DNA of 64,000 nt from an uncultured Rikenellaceae bacterium (GCA_910577285.1 CAJTLO010000009.1:1-64000), one strand, 5' to 3'. Counted from the stretch's first letter, positions 32,782-42,593 are shown. Numbers and translations are program-made. The notes: generated by a model from the sequence alone, not told the origin.

Positions 32782-35568
32782 CTATCGTTTCAGGAACGTC
32801 GTACTGCCGTTTCCGCCGGCCGCCCGTACCGACAGCGTATAGACACCCGAAGCGAGCGACGCCACATCGAGCGTCCCCGTCCCGCTATCGCCGAAAGCGA
32901 TCGTAGCGGAGAGTACCTTGCGGGCCGCCGAATCGTAGACCGCGGCTTCGGCCCTCGTACCCGCTGCGGCAGCAAAGCTGATGTCGAGCACCTCGCCCGC
33001 CGGATTGGGAGCCACCTGCAGGCCGCCTCCCGTAGGTACGTTGCCGACCGATACCGTCATGACCGACTGGGCGGTTTCACCCGCCAGGTCGGTCGCCGTC
33101 ACGGTTACGGACGCCGTCCCTTCGGCGAGCGGTTCCACCGTGAGAACACCCTCTTCGACCGTCGCACGCACGATCGCCTCGTTCGCGTTGGCAACCGAAT
33201 AAGCGAGCTGGTCGCCGTCGCCCAGGTTGGCGTCGGTGAAGTACTCCGACAACACGAAGGTCTGACTGTAGTCGGCCCCGGTGGCCGTCATGCGCACCGT
33301 ACCGAACTCCTTGGAAACCCGCGGTCCGAAGTTCTGGAACGCATCCTCCTTGACGGTGAAGGTGAAGGTATCCTCCACGTACAGTCCGCCCTTGTCGGTC
33401 GCACGCACGGTAATGGTGGCGACTCCCTGCTTCAGGGGCACGAGTTCCAGATCGCTCCCGTTGGTCATCACGACTTTTATCACCGTTTCGTCCGAAGAGG
33501 TCACCGTAAAGGTGAGCGCATCGCCGAACGCCTCGTCCGGTTCGATGAAGTAGTAGGCAAGTTTGAACTTCTTGGAGTATTTCGGTCCGGCCTTCTCCAC
33601 CGACACATCGAGGAAGTTGGCCCGCTGTTGGGGCGAACGGTTGGTGTGCTGGAGCGTCGTGGTTTGGAACGATACCGTTTCGCCTTCGCGGCCGAAGCGG
33701 TCCACGGGCGTCATCTCGAAGGCATAGGTGGTCAACTGCACGAGCACCATGCGGTACTCATAATCCCCGCCCACATCCTGCGTGTTGATAAGGTCCACCG
33801 ACTTCCATTCGCCGGGGGTTCCGTCCTGCACCTCGGCATACCGGAGCACATATTTCACCACCGGCATGCCGTTGCCGTCGGCCGGCACACGGCAGTAGAT
33901 GCGCACGCTGTCGGGAAGCCCCTCCGCGCCGTAATGCTCCAGCGCGGCGGGAGGCGTACCCGGATCTTCGAGGGTGATGAGGGAGGCATCCACCATCCCG
34001 ACGCCTATCTGGTTGGAGTAGTTTTCGCTCACCACCGGGCTGATCGGCCGGAAGCTGGCCAGCAACCGCTTGCGGCAATCCTCCGAGGAGAAGCCCTCCT
34101 TGCCGTATTTGGAAACGATGAGCGCCGCCACACCCGAAACGTGCGGGGTGGCCATCGAGGTACCTTCTATGAACGCATACCCGCTGTTGGTGTAGGTACT
34201 GTAAACGGCATACTGGTCGCCGAATTTCTGCTCGCCGCCGGGGGCGAGGATATCCACCTCGGGTGCATAGTTGGAGTAGCTGGCCTTGTCGTAGTTGGGC
34301 GCCATCGAAGCAACGCTCACCACCCGTTCGTAGTAGCCGGGGAACTTCAGCTGGTTGGCTCCGGAGTTGCCTGCGGCAAACACCACGAGTCCTCCGGCCA
34401 TCGGGCCGGTCTGCACGTCGTTCACCCCGTCGCCGTCGCTGTCGTCCATTCCGGCGTTGTCGATGAAGTAGTCGAGCCCGTCCTGAAGGTCGGGAGCGAT
34501 GGAGGGCGAAGAGACCTCCCAACTGCACGAAGCGATCACCGCCCCGTTGTCGGCCGCATAGGCGAACATGTCCCAGTTGGGAATCTCCTGCTTGTTATTG
34601 GCCGTCCAGCAGATCGACATGATCCGCACGCCGTCGCCGTTGCCCGTACCGCCCGCTACGCCGCAGACGCCCTCGCCGTTGTTGTTCACCGCGGCGATCG
34701 TACCGGCGATGTGCGTACCGTGATACCCCGGCACGATCTGGCCGCTGTTGTAATTGGGAGCGAAGTTCCAGCCGTAGATGTCGTCGACGTATCCGTTGCC
34801 GTCGTCATCCACGCCGGGCGTGCCGTTCAGCTCGGCCTCGTTCACCCACATGTTGGCAGCCAGGTCGGGATGGTCGAACTGAACACCCATGTCCACGACC
34901 GCCACGACGACGTCGGGACGACCGGCACCCACCTCTTCCCATGCTTTGAAAAGGTTGATATCGGCCCCTTCCTCCGCCTTGGGCATGGAACCGTCGTTAT
35001 AGTAGTGCCACTGCTTGGGCAGATCGGGGTCGTTGAAAGGATACTGGTCAGCCTCCAGCTTCGGACGCGATGCATCCAGTGCGGCCGGCTGGTACTTCAT
35101 GTCGGCTGCCAGCGCCGGCACTACCCTATGGTCGGTAAGTTTCGCCTTATAGATGGGTTGCACATGAGCCACGCCGGGAACGCTCGCCATACCAGCCTCG
35201 GCACGCGACACGGGCACGTCGTCGCCTATCCGGATGTCGTACCACAAGTGCAGACCGTAGCGACGGCGACGCGCCTCGAAACGCCCTCCGTCGCGGAAAA
35301 CACGGCGTATCTCCGTCGCGCCGAGCTCCTGCGCGATCGCATCGATCCGGGCATCGCCCGACTCCACCTCGCCGCGCGTAAAGGCGCCCTCCCGGAGCGG
35401 CGCCGCATCTTCGGCGAGCTTTATCCTGACCCAACCGCTGACGATGTCGTCGTTGTCGGGCACCGACGCCTCCGGCCTCTCCCGCCGGGGAGCCTCCGAC
35501 ACGACCGGTTCCTTCGTACAGGACCACGCAGCCGCAGCAGCCAATAAAATTACAGAAATCCTTTTCAT
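32782..35568 (-). CDS. S8 subtilisin-like protease 4, lipoprotein with T9SS-like C-terminal domain
   Basis: Protease 4 has 928 residues from ATG 35568 (MKRISVILLA); the open frame to 35670 lacks signal-peptide character. The lipobox is AWSC (Cys17), followed by TKE. The propeptide contains GGRFEARRRRYGLHLWYDI and ends VQPIYK near 141. Catalytic residues are Asp226 (AVVDMGV), His283 (YHGTHIAG), Asn401 (FAAGN) and Ser471 in GTSMATPHVSG, with Thr where proteases 1, 2, 3, 5 and 6 have Cys. Two cadherin-like repeats follow (AYYFIEPDEAFGDALTF and EYFTDANLGDGDQLAYS), which explains the greater length. The end is LDVASLASGVYTLS..STTFLKR. The orphan prodomain gene lies 98 bp upstream on the same strand. 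Confidence 0.93.
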   Translation of the reverse strand: MKRISVILLAAAAAWSCTKEPVVSEAPRRERPEASVPDNDDIVSGWVRIKLAEDAAPLREGAFTRGEVESGDARIDAIAQELGATEIRRVFRDGGRFEARRRRYGLHLWYDIRIGDDVPVSRAEAGMASVPGVAHVQPIYKAKLTDHRVVPALAADMKYQPAALDASRPKLEADQYPFNDPDLPKQWHYYNDGSMPKAEEGADINLFKAWEEVGAGRPDVVVAVVDMGVQFDHPDLAANMWVNEAELNGTPGVDDDGNGYVDDIYGWNFAPNYNSGQIVPGYHGTHIAGTIAAVNNNGEGVCGVAGGTGNGDGVRIMSICWTANNKQEIPNWDMFAYAADNGAVIASCSWEVSSPSIAPDLQDGLDYFIDNAGMDDSDGDGVNDVQTGPMAGGLVVFAAGNSGANQLKFPGYYERVVSVASMAPNYDKASYSNYAPEVDILAPGGEQKFGDQYAVYSTYTNSGYAFIEGTSMATPHVSGVAALIVSKYGKEGFSSEDCRKRLLASFRPISPVVSENYSNQIGVGMVDASLITLEDPGTPPAALEHYGAEGLPDSVRIYCRVPADGNGMPVVKYVLRYAEVQDGTPGEWKSVDLINTQDVGGDYEYRMVLVQLTTYAFEMTPVDRFGREGETVSFQTTTLQHTNRSPQQRANFLDVSVEKAGPKYSKKFKLAYYFIEPDEAFGDALTFTVTSSDETVIKVVMTNGSDLELVPLKQGVATITVRATDKGGLYVEDTFTFTVKEDAFQNFGPRVSKEFGTVRMTATGADYSQTFVLSEYFTDANLGDGDQLAYSVANANEAIVRATVEEGVLTVEPLAEGTASVTVTATDLAGETAQSVMTVSVGNVPTGGGLQVAPNPAGEVLDISFAAAAGTRAEAAVYDSAARKVLSATIAFGDSGTGTLDVASLASGVYTLSVRAAGGNGSTTFLKR

Positions 35569-35636
35569 AATGATGAGTTGACAGTTATATTTGATATATT
35601 CATTAACATCCGTATATATATTAACGCATTTCCGCT

Positions 35637-35656
35637 GCGGCGTAGTACTACGCCGC
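35637..35656 (-). terminator. short hairpin between orphan prodomain and protease 4
   Basis: GCGGCGTAG / CTACGCCGC forms a 9-bp stem around TA. No T-tract follows, so it may attenuate rather than end transcription from the prodomain gene into protease 4. Confidence 0.4.
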
Positions 35657-35666
35657 GAACCGGGAC

Positions 35667-36116
35667 TCACCGCTTCTCACCGCTTTCCGCAAGCTTCGCA
35701 CGCGCAAGTCGCTCGGCGGCGGTCACCCCCGGCAAGGAGCCGAAGAGTCGAACGCACTGCCCGACGGGCATGCTGCCGTCGGTGTGCACCTCGTACCACA
35801 GATGAAGACCGTACCTCCGTCGCCGTTCGGCGAACCGGCCGCCTCCGGCAAAGACCCGGACGAGACCGACCGCCCCCACCGAATCCAACGCCCTGTCGAG
35901 CCATGCGGTCCCCGTATCGGCACCTCCGGACGGAAAGCGCCTCTCCTCGGGCAGCGCCACCGTATCGGCCAGCCGTATCCGAAAACGATCCTCCGCCGAG
36001 TACCCCGGCCCCGAAAGGGAGTCGCCGGTCTCCGGCCGCAGCACGCCCGCAGACGGACGTACCCCGCAAAAGCAGAGCGGCAACAGGACGACAAAGAGAA
36101 TCAGCACATTTTTCAT
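35667..36116 (-). CDS. orphan S8-protease prodomain (inhibitor I9-like), no catalytic domain
   Basis: A 149-residue exported protein from ATG 36116 (MKNVLILFVVLLPLCFC). The signal peptide is clear, but the lipobox is ambiguous (LPLC or LCFC). Residues 44-132 align by eye along the whole propeptide of the neighbouring proteases: FRIRLAD, a shortened TRGE-like segment, LDRALDSVGAVGLVRVFAGG, the nearly invariant GGRFAERRRRYGLHLWYEV, and LFGSLPGVTAAER. It stops exactly where the proteases continue into PIYR and the mature enzyme. No catalytic domain, cadherin repeat or C-terminal sorting domain follows, nor any remnant of them in the 98 bp before protease 4. Free subtilase propeptides act as inhibitors or folding helpers, so a trans-acting regulator of the array is likely. 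A deletion relic cannot be excluded. Confidence 0.85.
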   Translation of the reverse strand: MKNVLILFVVLLPLCFCGVRPSAGVLRPETGDSLSGPGYSAEDRFRIRLADTVALPEERRFPSGGADTGTAWLDRALDSVGAVGLVRVFAGGGRFAERRRRYGLHLWYEVHTDGSMPVGQCVRLFGSLPGVTAAERLARAKLAESGEKR

Positions 36117-36179
36117 CACCACAGAATCGCTGCATCGGTCCGGTGCGCCCGATTCCCCTTTCCAGCCTGAGTCGGATAC

Positions 36180-36187
36180 CGAAAATT
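36180..36187 (-). promoter_or_regulatory. promoter-like CGAAAATT element upstream of the orphan prodomain
   Basis: A one-base variant of the CGAAAATA element, 64 nt before the start codon and between the terminator of protease 5 and the prodomain gene. Confidence 0.35.
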
Positions 36188-36270
36188 CTCCGGCTCCGGG
36201 TGCCCCCGCAAACTCAAGAAAGGAAACGGACCGGCAGGCCCCCCTGCCGCAGCTCCGGCACGCCACATAG

Positions 36271-36306
36271 CGTTGCGGGAGCGGAATGGGTTCCGCTCCC
36301 GCAACG
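36271..36306 (-). terminator. terminator hairpin of protease 5
   Basis: CGTTGCGGGAGCGGAA / TTCCGCTCCCGCAACG is a perfect 16-bp stem with a 4-nt loop starting right after the stop of protease 5. Confidence 0.8.
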
Positions 36307-36309
36307 TCC

Positions 36310-38883
36310 TCAGGCCTTTACGAACGTATGTCTCAACACCCGGCCGTCGGCAAGCCGCACCGTCACCGTATAGCTGCCCGGCGCAAGCCCGGAAACGTCG
36401 TACCGGATCTTATCTTTCCACTCGCCTTCGCTGCCGAAGGGCACTCCCTCGACACGACCGACTTCCCTTGCCGCCGCATCGTGAATCTGCAGGTCGGCGC
36501 TCCGGCCTCCCTCGCCCCCGACGCCGATGCAAAGCATCTCTCCGACAGGATTCCCCAGGAGCGTCAACACGCCCTCCTCAAGGGCAGGCGATTCATCCGG
36601 CGGCAGGATAGGCTCCGACGGCTCCCTGTCCTCCTGCACCTTGACGGCCATATTCTTCACGATGGTCTCCCCGACACGGTCGGACACCGTCACCGAAAGG
36701 TAGGTCGACCCTTTTTTGTGTCCCTCGACGGTGAGCAGGGAACCGCTCACGGAAACCGTCGCCACCGTCTCGTCGTTGCTCTCGGCCACATAGGTCAATA
36801 CGTCGTCCGGCAGATCGGGATCGGTAAAATAGTCGCCCATCTCCACGGTGGTCACGAACCTGTTCTCACCCGTTCCGACGGGCAGGTCTACCACGGGCAA
36901 CGGTTTGCTGATCTCAGGTTTGCGGTTGACATGGTCGACCGTGCGTCCCTCGCCGCTCACCGGCTCGGATTCGTTCCCGAAACGGTCTACCGCACGGGCC
37001 TCGAAACGATAGGTAGTGGCGGCAGTCAATCCGGTAACGGTATACGACAGTGTCTGACCGGGCGACATGCGGTTGGGAACGACCATGGTCGTCCAGGCAT
37101 CCGCTGCCGAAGCGCTGTCGACCGGCACGTAGCGCAGGTTCACACCGGCGATTCCCATGCCGTTGCCGTCGGCAGGCAGCCCGATGATCGATACCGTCAA
37201 GCGGTCCTCCAAAACTTCAGCCGCCACTTCCAGCGAAGCGGGAGCCTCGGGTGCCACTTCGGGATTCTTCAGTTCCATCAGGGAAGCGTCCACAAGTCCC
37301 GCTCCCAGGCCGGCGGCGATGTCGGGACGCGTCTGCCATCTATCCACGTTGCGGTAGCTCCGCAACAGAATCGTCCTCAGATCCTCGTTCGTAAAGCCGG
37401 GGGTATTCGCCCCGAAATGCGAAACAATAAGAGCAGCGACGCCCGACACATGGGGACACGCCATCGAGGTGCCGCTAAGATGGATATAGGTGTTTTCCGG
37501 GCCGGTACTGTAAACCTGCCCCTGCGCGGGAAATTCGGTGTCGCGTTCGCCCGCTCCGCCGGGGGCGAAGATATCCGCATCCACACCGAAGTTGGAAAAG
37601 CCCGACTTCACGTAGTTGGGCATCATGGAGGTGACGCACACCACCCGCGGATCGTCCGCAGGGCAGCCCACCTTCGAGGTATACTCGTTGCCCGCGGCGA
37701 AGATGATGATTCCGCCCTTCATCGGACCGGTCTGCAAGTCGTTCACCCCGTCGCCATCGGTATCGGCCATACCGGCGTTCTCGATGAAGTAATCGAAAGC
37801 ATCCGACATATCCCGGGGCAGGATGTTGGTCATCGGAAAGTTCCAGCTGTTCTGGCTGATCACCGCACCGTTGTCGGCCGCGTAGACGTATCCGGTAGGA
37901 GGCGCCGTACCGTATCCATCCTTGTCGTAGATCGCACAGGTCATGATCCGGGCGCCGTCGCCGTTGCCCGTACCGCCCGCTACTCCGGCCACTCCGATGC
38001 CGTTGTTATTGACCGCCGCGACCGTGCCGGCCACATGCGTGCCGTGTTGGCCCGGGTCTATGAGGGACGTCCTCTTGTAAAAGTCGTATCCGTGCAGGTC
38101 GTCTACGTATCCGTTGCCGTCATCGTCTTTACCCGCCGCGCCGTTCAGCTCGGCTTCGTTCACCCACATGTTGTCGTGCAGGTCCTCATGATCGGTAAAG
38201 ACACCGGTATCCATGACAGCCACGATCACGCGCGGGTCGCCGGCACCGTAGAGTTCCCATGCCTTGAACAGATTGATGTCCGCTCCCGCCACGGCCACCA
38301 CTTTACCGGCCTCGTCGGTCATCGTTCCGTCGTTGTCGTAATGCCACTGCAACGGCAGACCCGGATCATCGAAAGGCATCTCGCGAAGGCTGCCCTCCCA
38401 GGCGGACGGAGTGCCTATCTCCGACGGAAGCGGACGCTCCGCACCGTCGAGCGCAACGATCCGGTAGATCGGCTGCACATGCTCCACGCCGGGCAATGCG
38501 GCGAACTCCTCCTGAGCACGGGACACGGGTATCTCCTCGCCGAGCTTCACATCGAACCAAAGATGAAGTCCCCACCTGCGATGACGTGCCTCGAAACGGG
38601 GGTCTGTGGGGAACACCACCTTGATCTCGGTAGCACCCAGGCGGGCCGCCACCTCATCGAGCCGGGCATCGCCCGTAGCCACATCCCCGCGCGTAAACAC
38701 ACCGGTACGCAGCGGAGTACTTCCGTCTTCGAGGCGGATCCTCACCCAACCGGGCTCAATGAGGCTGCTGTCAAGGTTTCCCGTTTCCGGCCCCTTTGCG
38801 GGTGCTTCGGACACGGCATCCCTCACACACGACGCACCCGCCAGGGCCGCCGCAAGGAAAAACAATGCAAGATATCGTTTCAT
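36310..38883 (-). CDS. S8 subtilisin-like protease 5, lipoprotein with T9SS-like C-terminal domain
   Basis: Protease 5 has 857 residues from ATG 38883 (MKRYLALFFL); the open frame extends to 39153 but without export features. The lipobox is GASC (Cys19), followed by VRD. In the propeptide the usual GGRFAERRRRYG is replaced by DPRFEARHRRWGLHLWFDV, as in protease 6, and the segment ends VQPIYR near 141. Catalytic residues are Asp225 (AVMDTGV), His280 (QHGTHVAG), Asn399 (FAAGN) and Ser473 (GTSMACPHVSG). The calcium-loop-like KDDDGNGYVDD is present. One cadherin-like repeat (DYFTDPDLPDDVLTYV) precedes a C-terminal domain ending YDVSGLAPGSYTV..RHTFVKA, the only copy ending in Ala. Own promoter-like element and terminator suggest a separate transcription unit. 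Confidence 0.93.
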   Translation of the reverse strand: MKRYLALFFLAAALAGASCVRDAVSEAPAKGPETGNLDSSLIEPGWVRIRLEDGSTPLRTGVFTRGDVATGDARLDEVAARLGATEIKVVFPTDPRFEARHRRWGLHLWFDVKLGEEIPVSRAQEEFAALPGVEHVQPIYRIVALDGAERPLPSEIGTPSAWEGSLREMPFDDPGLPLQWHYDNDGTMTDEAGKVVAVAGADINLFKAWELYGAGDPRVIVAVMDTGVFTDHEDLHDNMWVNEAELNGAAGKDDDGNGYVDDLHGYDFYKRTSLIDPGQHGTHVAGTVAAVNNNGIGVAGVAGGTGNGDGARIMTCAIYDKDGYGTAPPTGYVYAADNGAVISQNSWNFPMTNILPRDMSDAFDYFIENAGMADTDGDGVNDLQTGPMKGGIIIFAAGNEYTSKVGCPADDPRVVCVTSMMPNYVKSGFSNFGVDADIFAPGGAGERDTEFPAQGQVYSTGPENTYIHLSGTSMACPHVSGVAALIVSHFGANTPGFTNEDLRTILLRSYRNVDRWQTRPDIAAGLGAGLVDASLMELKNPEVAPEAPASLEVAAEVLEDRLTVSIIGLPADGNGMGIAGVNLRYVPVDSASAADAWTTMVVPNRMSPGQTLSYTVTGLTAATTYRFEARAVDRFGNESEPVSGEGRTVDHVNRKPEISKPLPVVDLPVGTGENRFVTTVEMGDYFTDPDLPDDVLTYVAESNDETVATVSVSGSLLTVEGHKKGSTYLSVTVSDRVGETIVKNMAVKVQEDREPSEPILPPDESPALEEGVLTLLGNPVGEMLCIGVGGEGGRSADLQIHDAAAREVGRVEGVPFGSEGEWKDKIRYDVSGLAPGSYTVTVRLADGRVLRHTFVKA

Positions 38884-38950
38884 TTGCTGAAAAATAGTAT
38901 AGTGTAATGACAAACGTTGCCGGCAGCAAACCCCACACGACAACCGATTG

Positions 38951-38958
38951 CGAAAATA
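38951..38958 (-). promoter_or_regulatory. promoter-like CGAAAATA element upstream of protease 5
   Basis: Reads TATTTTCG on the minus strand, 68 nt before the start codon, in an AT-rich stretch as for proteases 3 and 8. Confidence 0.5.
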
Positions 38959-39656
38959 GGAAAAATATTTCTTAAATTTCACTCCCCTTTCAAGAAAACA
39001 ACAAACCCGCCCCCTGCATAACCCGACCGTTCCGCTCTCCAAATTCCGTCCGTCGGCACGCACAAGATTCGGGCGAATAGCCGCGAGCGCCCCTCGCCCC
39101 TTTGTTCTCTTACCTTTCCGCCCTTTTAATTTCTTGCTCCGTTCCCCCATCATTCCTCCCCCTCTTTACAGTCCCTTTGCTCCGCACACTCCCTTTCTAC
39201 CTCCGGCACCTCCGTTCGCCTTGTTCGCTCCTTTCGAAATCCCGTACCACCGGCGCCGACGGTATGAAAATGCTTTTCCCGAGCGGATACAGCCCCCTTG
39301 CAAAGGGGTCGACGCGGCACGCCTTCCCTACCCTAACACCAGCCAAGTCCTCACATCGAACGAACCCACTCGAGGGGAACGGTTGCTCAACCCTCTCCCG
39401 AGCCTACCGCTATTTCGGCATGCCGTCACGCATCGAGAAACCTACACTGTCAACACCTCCATAATCTTTCTGTTAACGGTCATTCCCTTTTCATGCCTTC
39501 CTTACCACGGCCTCCGCCGCCACGCATCGGAAAACCCTTACGCAAAGAATACTTCCGGGACCTTTTCGCCGCTGTCACTTCCTTATTCACTCCGCTCCTC
39601 CCCCTGCAACACCCCGTCACGCATCGAGATACAGAGAGAACGCCCCCGACAGCAAG
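38959..39656. other. long intergenic between proteases 6 and 5
   Basis: C-rich on the + strand with no protein-like frame. The 14-base string CGTCACGCATCGAG occurs twice, near 39425 and 39616. Nothing else stands out. Confidence 0.45.
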
Positions 39657-39690
39657 CGAACGCGCCGGACTTTCAGGTCCGGCGCGTTCG
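39657..39690 (-). terminator. terminator hairpin of protease 6
   Basis: CGAACGCGCCGGAC / GTCCGGCGCGTTCG is a perfect 14-bp stem with a 6-nt loop, 24 nt after the stop codon. Confidence 0.8.
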
Positions 39691-39713
39691 TTCACATCGG
39701 TTTACCCTGTGTC

Positions 39714-42494
39714 CTACCTTTTCATGAAGTTGCTTGTATAGCGACGTCCCTCATGCTCCACGACCACCGAATAGGCACCGGCGGCAAGAGCGGAGACATC
39801 GTTCCGAGCGGCCACGCCGCTGCCGTCGAGCGTCACGGAGAAGTTGCCGACCAGACGGGAAGCCGCATCGTAGATACGCACGCCGGCCATACCGCCCGTG
39901 GCACCGTTCACACGGATATTGACCACATCAACAGCGGGATTGGGATAGAGGTCGATGCCCTCCGCGGGCTGCTCTCCCCCGCTGCCGGGATTCGCCGTTA
40001 CCGTAACCCCGACCGTCCGCGTAGCGGAGACGCCGGCCGCATCGGTACCTGTCACCGTCACCGAAGCGCTACCCATCTTCACGGCATTCAGGATCAACAC
40101 ATTGCCGTTCACCTCGACAGTCACCACTTCGGGAGCCGAACTTACGGCCGCATAGGTCATACCGCCCGTCACCCCGAACAGTTCGTCGAGGGCCACGCTG
40201 CTGCGGAACGACTGGGAGCTATCGGGCAGCGTAACGTTCGTTCCGCCCCCGACCGGATCGGAAGCGACGGTAACCCCCATGTTCTTCGACAGGGAAAGCC
40301 CCTCACGATCCTTTACGGTAATCGCCACGAACGTGTCGCCCTTTTTCAGACCGGTCACCTCCAGTATGCCGCCCTCGAGCATCCGCGCCGTAACGATCGA
40401 GGCATCGTTGCTGACAGCCGAGAAGGTGAGTTCATCGTCGGGCAGATCGGGATCGGTAAAGAATTCGTTCAGCGCCACCGTAGCGGTGAAGCTGTTGTTG
40501 ACCGGAAGCGATACCCGCGCGAGCGGCTTGACGATCTCCGGACTCAGGTTGGTATGTTCGACGGTGGTACCGCGCCCCTCGGTGTAACCGGTCGACTCGT
40601 TGCCGAAACGGTCCACGCTCTTCACGCGGAACACGTAGGTGGTTCCGTGGCTGAGATTGCCGACGGTATACTCGCTCGTCGCACCGATCTCGGCCCGGTT
40701 GTAAAGCTCCAGCGACTTCCATTCCGAAGCTCCGTCGGCGGTACCCTCCGGAGCATAGGAAACGTAGTACTTCGCAACGGCCAGATTGTTGGCATCGGCC
40801 GAAGCGGTGATGCGGAGCGTCAGTTTACGCTCCTCCGTTCCCTCTGCCGCAACCGCCTGCGGGGCCTGCGGAGGCGTCTTGGGATCTTCCACACCCATCA
40901 GCGTCGGGTCGATCAGTCCCACGCCCAGACCGTCGGCAATGGCCGCCGTTTTCTGGTAATGGCCCACGTTGCGATAACCGCGCAGCATGATCTCCCGCAG
41001 TTTATCGGGCGTAAAGCCCGGCTTGTCCACGCCGTAATGCGATATCAGCAGGGCCGCGATGCCCGACACGTGCGGACAGGCCATCGACGTACCTCCCTTG
41101 TAACCGTAAGAATCGGTGATATCGGTGCTGTACACCCGGCCGTCGAGGCTGAACTCGGTATCGGAACGTTCCGAACCGCCCGGTGCAAAGATATCCGCAG
41201 CCGTCCCGTAGTTGGAGTAGGCAGCCTTTACATAGTTGGCCATCATGGCCGTCACACCGATCACCCTGTCGTCGGCCCCGGGAAAAGTAAGACGGCTGGA
41301 GTAGTCGTTGCCAGCCGAGCAGATGATGATACCGCCCCGCATCGGACCGGTCTGTTCGCCGTCGGGACCGATACCGGCATTCTCAATGAAGTAATCCATC
41401 GCCACGGCTACATCCTGAGGGATGGCGGTGTACATCTGGGAATATCCCCAGCTATTCTGGCTGATCACCGCGCCGTTGTCGGCCGCATAGCGATACACGT
41501 CGGGATAATCGCCCCCCGTATTGTCCGGCCCGAAGATCTGGCACGACATGAGCCGCACGCCGTCGCCGTTACCCGTTCCGCCGGCCACACCGCAGACACC
41601 GATGCCGTTGTTGTTGGTGGCGGCTATCGTACCGGCCACGTGCGTACCGTGGCTGCCGGGCTCGATGTTGCCGTCCCTGGTCCGGCCGTTATAACCGTAC
41701 ACGTCGTTCCTGACGCCGTTGCCGTCGTTGTCCTTACCGGGTTCGCCGTTCAACTCGGCCTCGTTCACCCACATGTTGGCCGCCAGGTCGGGATGGTTGT
41801 ACTGGATACCCATATCCATGACGGCCACCACCACGCTGGGGCCGCCGTGGCCATACATCTTCCACGTTTCAAACAGGTTGATGTCCGCTCCGGCCTTAGC
41901 GACCACTTCGCCTTCGCAGTTATACATCGTCCCGTCGTTGTGGTAGTGCCACTGCCGGGGAAGGCCGGGGTCATCGAAGGGCATCGCATCCTTGCTGCCC
42001 TCCCAGCCGGAAAGGTCGCCCACCCCTGCGGGATAGAGCGTATCGTAACCGTCGGCGGGGTAGATCCGATAGAGCGGACGCACATACGCCACGCCGGGCA
42101 GCGACGCGAATCCGGACTGAGCACGCGACACGGGCACCTCGCTGTCGAACGTCACGTCGTACCACAGATGCAGACCGTATTTCTTATGCCGCTCGGTAAA
42201 CCGGGGATCGGTACCGAAAACATGTTCGATGCTGGTAGCCCCCAACCGTGCGGCCAGCTCGTCGAGCGCGGGATCGCCCGAATCGGCTTCGCCGCGTGTA
42301 AACGCTCCCGTGCGGAGTGCCATCGCGTCGTCGGTCAGGCGAATCCTTATCTTCCCCTTCACCACGTCGCCGCAGTAGTCCTCTTCGGTCCGGTCATTCC
42401 CGCCGTTGCGGTCGTCGCCGAAAACGGCCGGATCTTTCGCGCAGGAGGCCAACACACCCGCCACGGCGAACAAATATAAAAAGTATCGCTTCAT
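39714..42494 (-). CDS. S8 subtilisin-like protease 6, lipoprotein with T9SS-like C-terminal domain
   Basis: Protease 6 has 926 residues. The lipobox is LASC (Cys18), followed by AKD. The propeptide motif reads DPRFTERHKKYGLHLWYDV, close to protease 5, and the segment ends VRPLYR. Catalytic residues are Asp227 (AVMDMGI), His282 (SHGTHVAG), Asn396 (CSAGN) and Ser470 (GTSMACPHVSG). The calcium-loop segment is altered to KDNDGNGVRND. After the Fn3-like region (VDRFGNES) come one clear cadherin-like repeat (EFFTDPDLPDDELTFS) and a second, diverged one (ALDELFGVTGGMTYA). The C-terminal domain contains YPNPAVDVVNI, the classic start of T9SS type A domains, and ends VSALAAGAYSVV..TSNFMKR. Confidence 0.93.
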   Translation of the reverse strand: MKRYFLYLFAVAGVLASCAKDPAVFGDDRNGGNDRTEEDYCGDVVKGKIRIRLTDDAMALRTGAFTRGEADSGDPALDELAARLGATSIEHVFGTDPRFTERHKKYGLHLWYDVTFDSEVPVSRAQSGFASLPGVAYVRPLYRIYPADGYDTLYPAGVGDLSGWEGSKDAMPFDDPGLPRQWHYHNDGTMYNCEGEVVAKAGADINLFETWKMYGHGGPSVVVAVMDMGIQYNHPDLAANMWVNEAELNGEPGKDNDGNGVRNDVYGYNGRTRDGNIEPGSHGTHVAGTIAATNNNGIGVCGVAGGTGNGDGVRLMSCQIFGPDNTGGDYPDVYRYAADNGAVISQNSWGYSQMYTAIPQDVAVAMDYFIENAGIGPDGEQTGPMRGGIIICSAGNDYSSRLTFPGADDRVIGVTAMMANYVKAAYSNYGTAADIFAPGGSERSDTEFSLDGRVYSTDITDSYGYKGGTSMACPHVSGIAALLISHYGVDKPGFTPDKLREIMLRGYRNVGHYQKTAAIADGLGVGLIDPTLMGVEDPKTPPQAPQAVAAEGTEERKLTLRITASADANNLAVAKYYVSYAPEGTADGASEWKSLELYNRAEIGATSEYTVGNLSHGTTYVFRVKSVDRFGNESTGYTEGRGTTVEHTNLSPEIVKPLARVSLPVNNSFTATVALNEFFTDPDLPDDELTFSAVSNDASIVTARMLEGGILEVTGLKKGDTFVAITVKDREGLSLSKNMGVTVASDPVGGGTNVTLPDSSQSFRSSVALDELFGVTGGMTYAAVSSAPEVVTVEVNGNVLILNAVKMGSASVTVTGTDAAGVSATRTVGVTVTANPGSGGEQPAEGIDLYPNPAVDVVNIRVNGATGGMAGVRIYDAASRLVGNFSVTLDGSGVAARNDVSALAAGAYSVVVEHEGRRYTSNFMKR

Positions 42495-42593
42495 TATTCT
42501 ATGGATTAGATTATCCTTATTGTTTCTAATAATAACAACTATGCTCCCGTACTTATTGCCCGAGTACAGGCACTACATCTTTGCGAAATTAAT

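Noticed and set aside
35667..36116. Orphan prodomain as a simple pseudogene of a ninth protease
   Set aside because: Its frame is intact, it keeps a signal peptide and the most conserved propeptide motif, and no catalytic-domain remnant follows. The pseudogene reading is kept only as the alternative.
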